Assembly (NCBI GenBank): GCA_002480525.1
Contig: DLCH01000005.1
Span: forward strand, 30,118 to 94,117
Source of the DNA: Gammaproteobacteria bacterium UBA7803
Lineage (GTDB): Bacteria > Pseudomonadota > Gammaproteobacteria > Pseudomonadales > Azotimanducaceae
Length of the DNA stretch: 64,000 nt
Direction: 5' to 3'
Shown: in pieces, positions 60,744 to 64,000 of the stretch
Layout: each line of letters begins with the position of its first letter
How positions within the stretch are numbered: position 1 is the first letter of the stretch
Notes under the pieces: model-generated
Database searches by the model: none
What the model was told of the DNA's origin: nothing
Seen by the model: the letters and a program-made list of their open reading frames with translations, nothing else
Translations under genes and position numbers: made by a program

Positions 60744-63716
60744 ATGCAGACGGACATCACGGAGAGCACCTACAGCGAACGGTCGAGCGACGACGACGCC
60801 GGACGCGACCGCCAGGGAACGGCGGAGCCGCTGTCGCCGTCCATCGCGGCGACCGCACCGGGGCAGCTCAAGGTCATCAAGCGCAACGGCACGGTGGTGC
60901 CGTACACCGACGACAAGATCGCCGTCGCCATGACCAAGGCGTTCCTGGCCGTCGAGGGCGGCACCGCCGCGGCCTCGCCGCGCATCCGGGAGCTGGTGAC
61001 CGAGCTGACCGAGCAGGTGAGCGCGACCTTCAAGCGGCGCTTCCCCTCCGGCGGCACGATCCACATCGAGGACATCCAGGACCAGGTCGAGCTGGCGCTG
61101 ATGCGCTCCGGCGAGCACAAGGTCGCCCGGGACTACGTGCTGTACCGGGAGGAGCGCGCCCGTCTGCGCGCCGAGGCCCGGGCCGCCCAGCCGGCCGCGC
61201 CGGAAACGGACAGCAGCATCCAGGTGCTGCACAAGGACGGCACGAAGCACCCCCTGGACGTCACGCGCATCCGCACCCTGGTGGAAGAGGCCTGCGCCGG
61301 CCTGTCCGACGTCGAGCCCGAGCGGATCATCCGCGAGGCCATGCACAACATGTACGACGGCATCTCCGAGGAGGACGTCTCGACGGCGCTGCTGATCTGT
61401 GCCCGCACCCTGGTCGAGGAAGACCCGAACTACACCTACGTCACCGCCCGGCTGCTGCTCGACGAGCTGCGCCGCGAAGCCTTCGAGTTTCTCGACGTCA
61501 ACGCCGACAGCGGCTTCCGTGCCGCCCAGTCGGAGATGGACCGGGTCTACGCGGTCGCCTTCAAGGCCTTCATCGCGCGCGGCATCGAGCTCGAGCTGCT
61601 CGCCCCTGAGCTGAATGCCTACGACCTCGACGAGCTGGGCGCGGCGCTCAAGCCCGAGCGCGACTTCAACTTCAGCTACCTGGGCCTGCAGACGCTCTAC
61701 GACCGCTACTTCATCCACAGCGACAACGTACGCTTCGAGCTGCCCCAGGTGTTCTTCATGCGCGTGGCCATGGGCCTCGCCGCCCAGGAAGACAACCCGA
61801 ACGCCCGCGCCATCGAGTTCTACGACCTGATGAGCTCGTTCGACTACATGTCGTCGACGCCGACCCTGTTCAACGCCGGCACCCTGCGGCCGCAGCTCTC
61901 GTCGTGCTTCCTGACCACGGTGCCCGACGACCTCGACGGCATCTACAGCGCCATCCGCGACAACGCCCTGCTGTCCAAGTGGGCCGGCGGCCTCGGCAAC
62001 GACTGGACGCCGGTGCGCGCGCTCGGCTCCTACATCAAGGGCACCAACGGCAAGAGCCAGGGCGTGGTGCCGTTCCTGAAGGTGGTCAACGACACGGCGG
62101 TGGCGGTGAACCAGGGCGGCAAGCGCAAGGGCGCCGTCTGCTCTTACCTGGAGACCTGGCACCTGGACATCGAGGAGTTCCTCGAGCTGCGCAAGAACAC
62201 CGGCGACGACCGCCGCCGCACCCACGACATGAACACGGCCAACTGGATTCCGGACCTGTTCATGAAGCGGGTGTTCGAGGACGCCGAGTGGACGCTGTTC
62301 TCGCCCAACGAGGTGCCGGACCTGCACGACCTGTACGGCCGCGCCTTCGAGAAGCGCTACGAGGAGTACGAGGCGCTGACCCGCTCCGGCGAGATGCCGC
62401 TGTTCAAGCGCGTCCGCGCTCAGGATCTGTGGCGCAAGATGCTGTCGATGCTGTTCGAGACGGGCCACCCCTGGATCACCTTCAAGGACGCCTGCAACGT
62501 CCGCTCGCCCCAGCAGCACGTGGGCGTGGTGCACAGCTCCAACCTGTGCACGGAGATCACCCTGAACACCTCGAAAGACGAGGTGGCGGTGTGCAACCTG
62601 GGCTCGGTGAATCTGGCCGCCCACATCGTCGACGGCGAGCTGGACATGAAGAAGCTCAAGAAGACGGTGCGCACCGCGGTGCGGATGCTCGACAACGTGA
62701 TCGACATCAACTACTACTCGGTGCCCCAGGCGCGCAACTCCAACATGAAGCACCGGCCCGTGGGCCTGGGCGTCATGGGCTTCCAGGACGCCCTGTACAA
62801 GCAGCGCATCGCCTACGGCAGCGAGGCCGCCGTGGCCTTCGCCGACCAGTCCATGGAGGCGATCAGCTACTACGCCATCGACGCCTCGTCGAAGCTGGCG
62901 AAGGAGCGCGGCTCCTACCCGTCCTTCTCGGGCTCGCTGTGGAGCCGGGGCATTCTGCCCATCGATTCGCTCAAGCTGCTGAAGCAGGAGCGCGGCGCCT
63001 CGGAGAAGACCGGCGAGCCGTTCCTCGACGTGGACGTGTCCACGTCGCTGGACTGGGACAAGCTGCGCTCCAAGGTGCAGATCAACGGCATGCGCAACTC
63101 CAACGTGATGGCGATCGCGCCGACGGCGACCATCGCCAACATCACGGGCGTGTCGCAGTCCATCGAGCCGACGTACCAGAACCTGTACGTCAAATCGAAC
63201 CTGTCCGGCGAGTTCACCGTGGTGAACCCCTACATGGTCCAGGACCTGAAGCGCCTCGACCTGTGGGACAAGGTGATGGTCAACGACCTCAAGTACTACG
63301 ACGGCAGCCTGCAGCACATCGAGCGCGTGCCCGAGGAGCTGAAGCACCTCTACGCCACCGCCTTCGAGGTGGAGCCCCGCTGGCTGGTGGAATCCGCCAG
63401 CCGCCGGCAGAAGTGGATCGACCAGGCCCAGTCCCTGAACCTCTACATCGCCGGCGCCAACGGCAAGAAGCTCGACGTGACCTACCGCATGGCCTGGCTG
63501 CGCGGCCTGAAGACCACGTACTACCTGCGTGCCCTGGGCGCCACCAGCACCGAGAAGTCGACGGTGGACCGCGGCAAGCTGAACGCGGTCTCCTCCGGCA
63601 AGTCGTCGTCGGCCCCGGCCGCCGCCCCCGCGGCGGACATCACCGCCGAGAGCAAGCCGGCCGACGTGCCGCTGGCCTGCTCCATCGACGACCCGGACTG
63701 CGAGGCCTGTCAGTAA
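60744..63716 (+). CDS. nrdA: Class Ia ribonucleotide reductase alpha subunit with two ATP-cones
   Basis: Reduces ribonucleoside diphosphates to deoxynucleotides. The 990-residue protein has two N-terminal ATP-cone domains (about 40-145; 160-255) that sense ATP/dATP. The alpha core has the redox cysteine in LSSCFLTTV and the thiyl-radical region SNLCTEITLN..VCNLGSVNLA. The C-terminus ends CSIDDPDCEACQ with the shuttling cysteine pair. A low-complexity Ser/Ala stretch precedes it. The ATG at 60744 is chosen because the core begins shortly after. nrdB follows. Confidence 0.97.
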   Translation: MQTDITESTYSERSSDDDAGRDRQGTAEPLSPSIAATAPGQLKVIKRNGTVVPYTDDKIAVAMTKAFLAVEGGTAAASPRIRELVTELTEQVSATFKRRFPSGGTIHIEDIQDQVELALMRSGEHKVARDYVLYREERARLRAEARAAQPAAPETDSSIQVLHKDGTKHPLDVTRIRTLVEEACAGLSDVEPERIIREAMHNMYDGISEEDVSTALLICARTLVEEDPNYTYVTARLLLDELRREAFEFLDVNADSGFRAAQSEMDRVYAVAFKAFIARGIELELLAPELNAYDLDELGAALKPERDFNFSYLGLQTLYDRYFIHSDNVRFELPQVFFMRVAMGLAAQEDNPNARAIEFYDLMSSFDYMSSTPTLFNAGTLRPQLSSCFLTTVPDDLDGIYSAIRDNALLSKWAGGLGNDWTPVRALGSYIKGTNGKSQGVVPFLKVVNDTAVAVNQGGKRKGAVCSYLETWHLDIEEFLELRKNTGDDRRRTHDMNTANWIPDLFMKRVFEDAEWTLFSPNEVPDLHDLYGRAFEKRYEEYEALTRSGEMPLFKRVRAQDLWRKMLSMLFETGHPWITFKDACNVRSPQQHVGVVHSSNLCTEITLNTSKDEVAVCNLGSVNLAAHIVDGELDMKKLKKTVRTAVRMLDNVIDINYYSVPQARNSNMKHRPVGLGVMGFQDALYKQRIAYGSEAAVAFADQSMEAISYYAIDASSKLAKERGSYPSFSGSLWSRGILPIDSLKLLKQERGASEKTGEPFLDVDVSTSLDWDKLRSKVQINGMRNSNVMAIAPTATIANITGVSQSIEPTYQNLYVKSNLSGEFTVVNPYMVQDLKRLDLWDKVMVNDLKYYDGSLQHIERVPEELKHLYATAFEVEPRWLVESASRRQKWIDQAQSLNLYIAGANGKKLDVTYRMAWLRGLKTTYYLRALGATSTEKSTVDRGKLNAVSSGKSSSAPAAAPAADITAESKPADVPLACSIDDPDCEACQ

Positions 63717-63726
63717 CCCCACCGCC

Positions 63727-63763
63727 GCAGGAGCGGCCTCCCGGCCGCGATGACCGGGAGGCC
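63727..63763. repeat. Truncated REP-like element between nrdA and nrdB
   Basis: Starts CAGGAGCGGCCTCCCGGCCG (family A left arm) and continues to CGAT. The opposing arm is cut to about 12 bases (GACCGGGAGGCC). It sits inside the nrdAB operon just ahead of the nrdB SD. Confidence 0.8.
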
Positions 63764-63786
63764 AAATGGATTCAAGGAGAGAACGA

Positions 63787-64000
63787 ATGCTGAGCTGGGA
63801 CGACTACGAGGAAGAGGACACCCCGAAGGCCCCCCAGAGCCAGACCACCCAACGCGCGCCGGAGCCCGCGCCGGAGCCTGCCCCTGCGCCGGCCCCGGAG
63901 CCGGCCGCGGCAGCCCAGGACACGGCCATCGCCGACGCCGCCGTGGAAACCGCCCGCGAGGAGCTGGCCGAGCGCTCGCCGACCGGCGACGCCGCGAATC
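63787..64000 (+). CDS. nrdB: Ribonucleotide reductase beta subunit (3' end outside window)
   Basis: The ATG at 63787 has a strong AAGGAG SD. The visible 71 codons begin MLSWDDYEEEDTPKAP, which matches the start of Pseudomonas-type NrdB, followed by a Pro/Ala/Glu repeat stretch (APEPAPEPAPAP) and an acidic helix. This long N-terminal extension precedes the di-iron radical core, which is beyond base 64000. Confidence 0.9.
   Translation, partial: MLSWDDYEEEDTPKAPQSQTTQRAPEPAPEPAPAPAPEPAAAAQDTAIADAAVETAREELAERSPTGDAAN

Overview
The window is a gene-dense, very GC-rich (roughly 70 percent) segment of a gammaproteobacterial chromosome with about 60 genes, almost all housekeeping. Gene order recalls Pseudomonas and its relatives: gyrA-serC-pheA-hisC-tyrA-cmk-rpsA, mtaD-ubiG-yciK, scpA-scpB-rluB, DUF2066-pgsA-hda beside purM, rsx-nth, and motY-argG beside rnt and grxD. 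The same neighbourhoods lack aroA, mupP, purN, pyrC and rsxC, so this is probably a deeper or sister lineage (Ectothiorhodospiraceae or Nevskiales-like is a guess). No rRNA, tRNA, CRISPR, prophage, IS or integrase was seen.

Layout. 1-9241 (minus): rpsA (cut by the window edge), cmk, tyrA, hisC, pheA, serC and gyrA, an aromatic amino acid/serine superoperon. 9425-13324 (plus): mtaD, ubiG, yciK and a degenerate GGDEF protein. 13473-18091 (minus): rluB, scpB, scpA, trpS and yciO. 18141-23190 (plus): yciB, an SH3 protein, pdxJ, a periplasmic cyclophilin, a membrane cold-shock protein and argS. 23336-24541 (minus): acyl desaturase. 24895-28800 (plus): sulfurtransferase, mnmC and a class III aminotransferase. 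28811-33519 (minus): serA, an extra MurG-like transferase, hda, pgsA-like and DUF2066. 33642-34676 (plus): purM. 34803-36459 (minus): dcd and mrp. 36699-43484 (plus): metG, a six-gene rsx-nth run and DUF486. 43492-47106 (minus): murI, a zinc-ribbon protein, argG and motY. 47190 onward: rnt, grxD, a PatB-like lyase, argD, argF, a CBS protein, a cyclic-di-GMP block, glpK, and nrdA with the start of nrdB.

Main points for follow-up. (1) The rsx operon has no rsxC. Instead RsxB carries a C-terminal module resembling the two-cluster iron-sulfur tail of RsxC, which predicts a Rsx complex without the usual NADH/FMN subunit. (2) rluB and scpB overlap by about 240 bases in different frames, so the same DNA encodes an acidic ScpB tail and a basic RluB head. 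(3) nrdA has paired NrdR-like boxes 31 bp apart, a perfect DnaA box and a long leader with another near-perfect NrdR-like box. (4) motY has a near-perfect sigma-28 promoter. (5) REP-like hairpins are scattered between genes; their stems vary in a compensating way, and one half-element forms part of the serC coding sequence. (6) Several proteins point to cyclic-di-GMP signalling, including a degenerate GGDEF protein that keeps the RxxD binding motif and has a sigma-54-like promoter.
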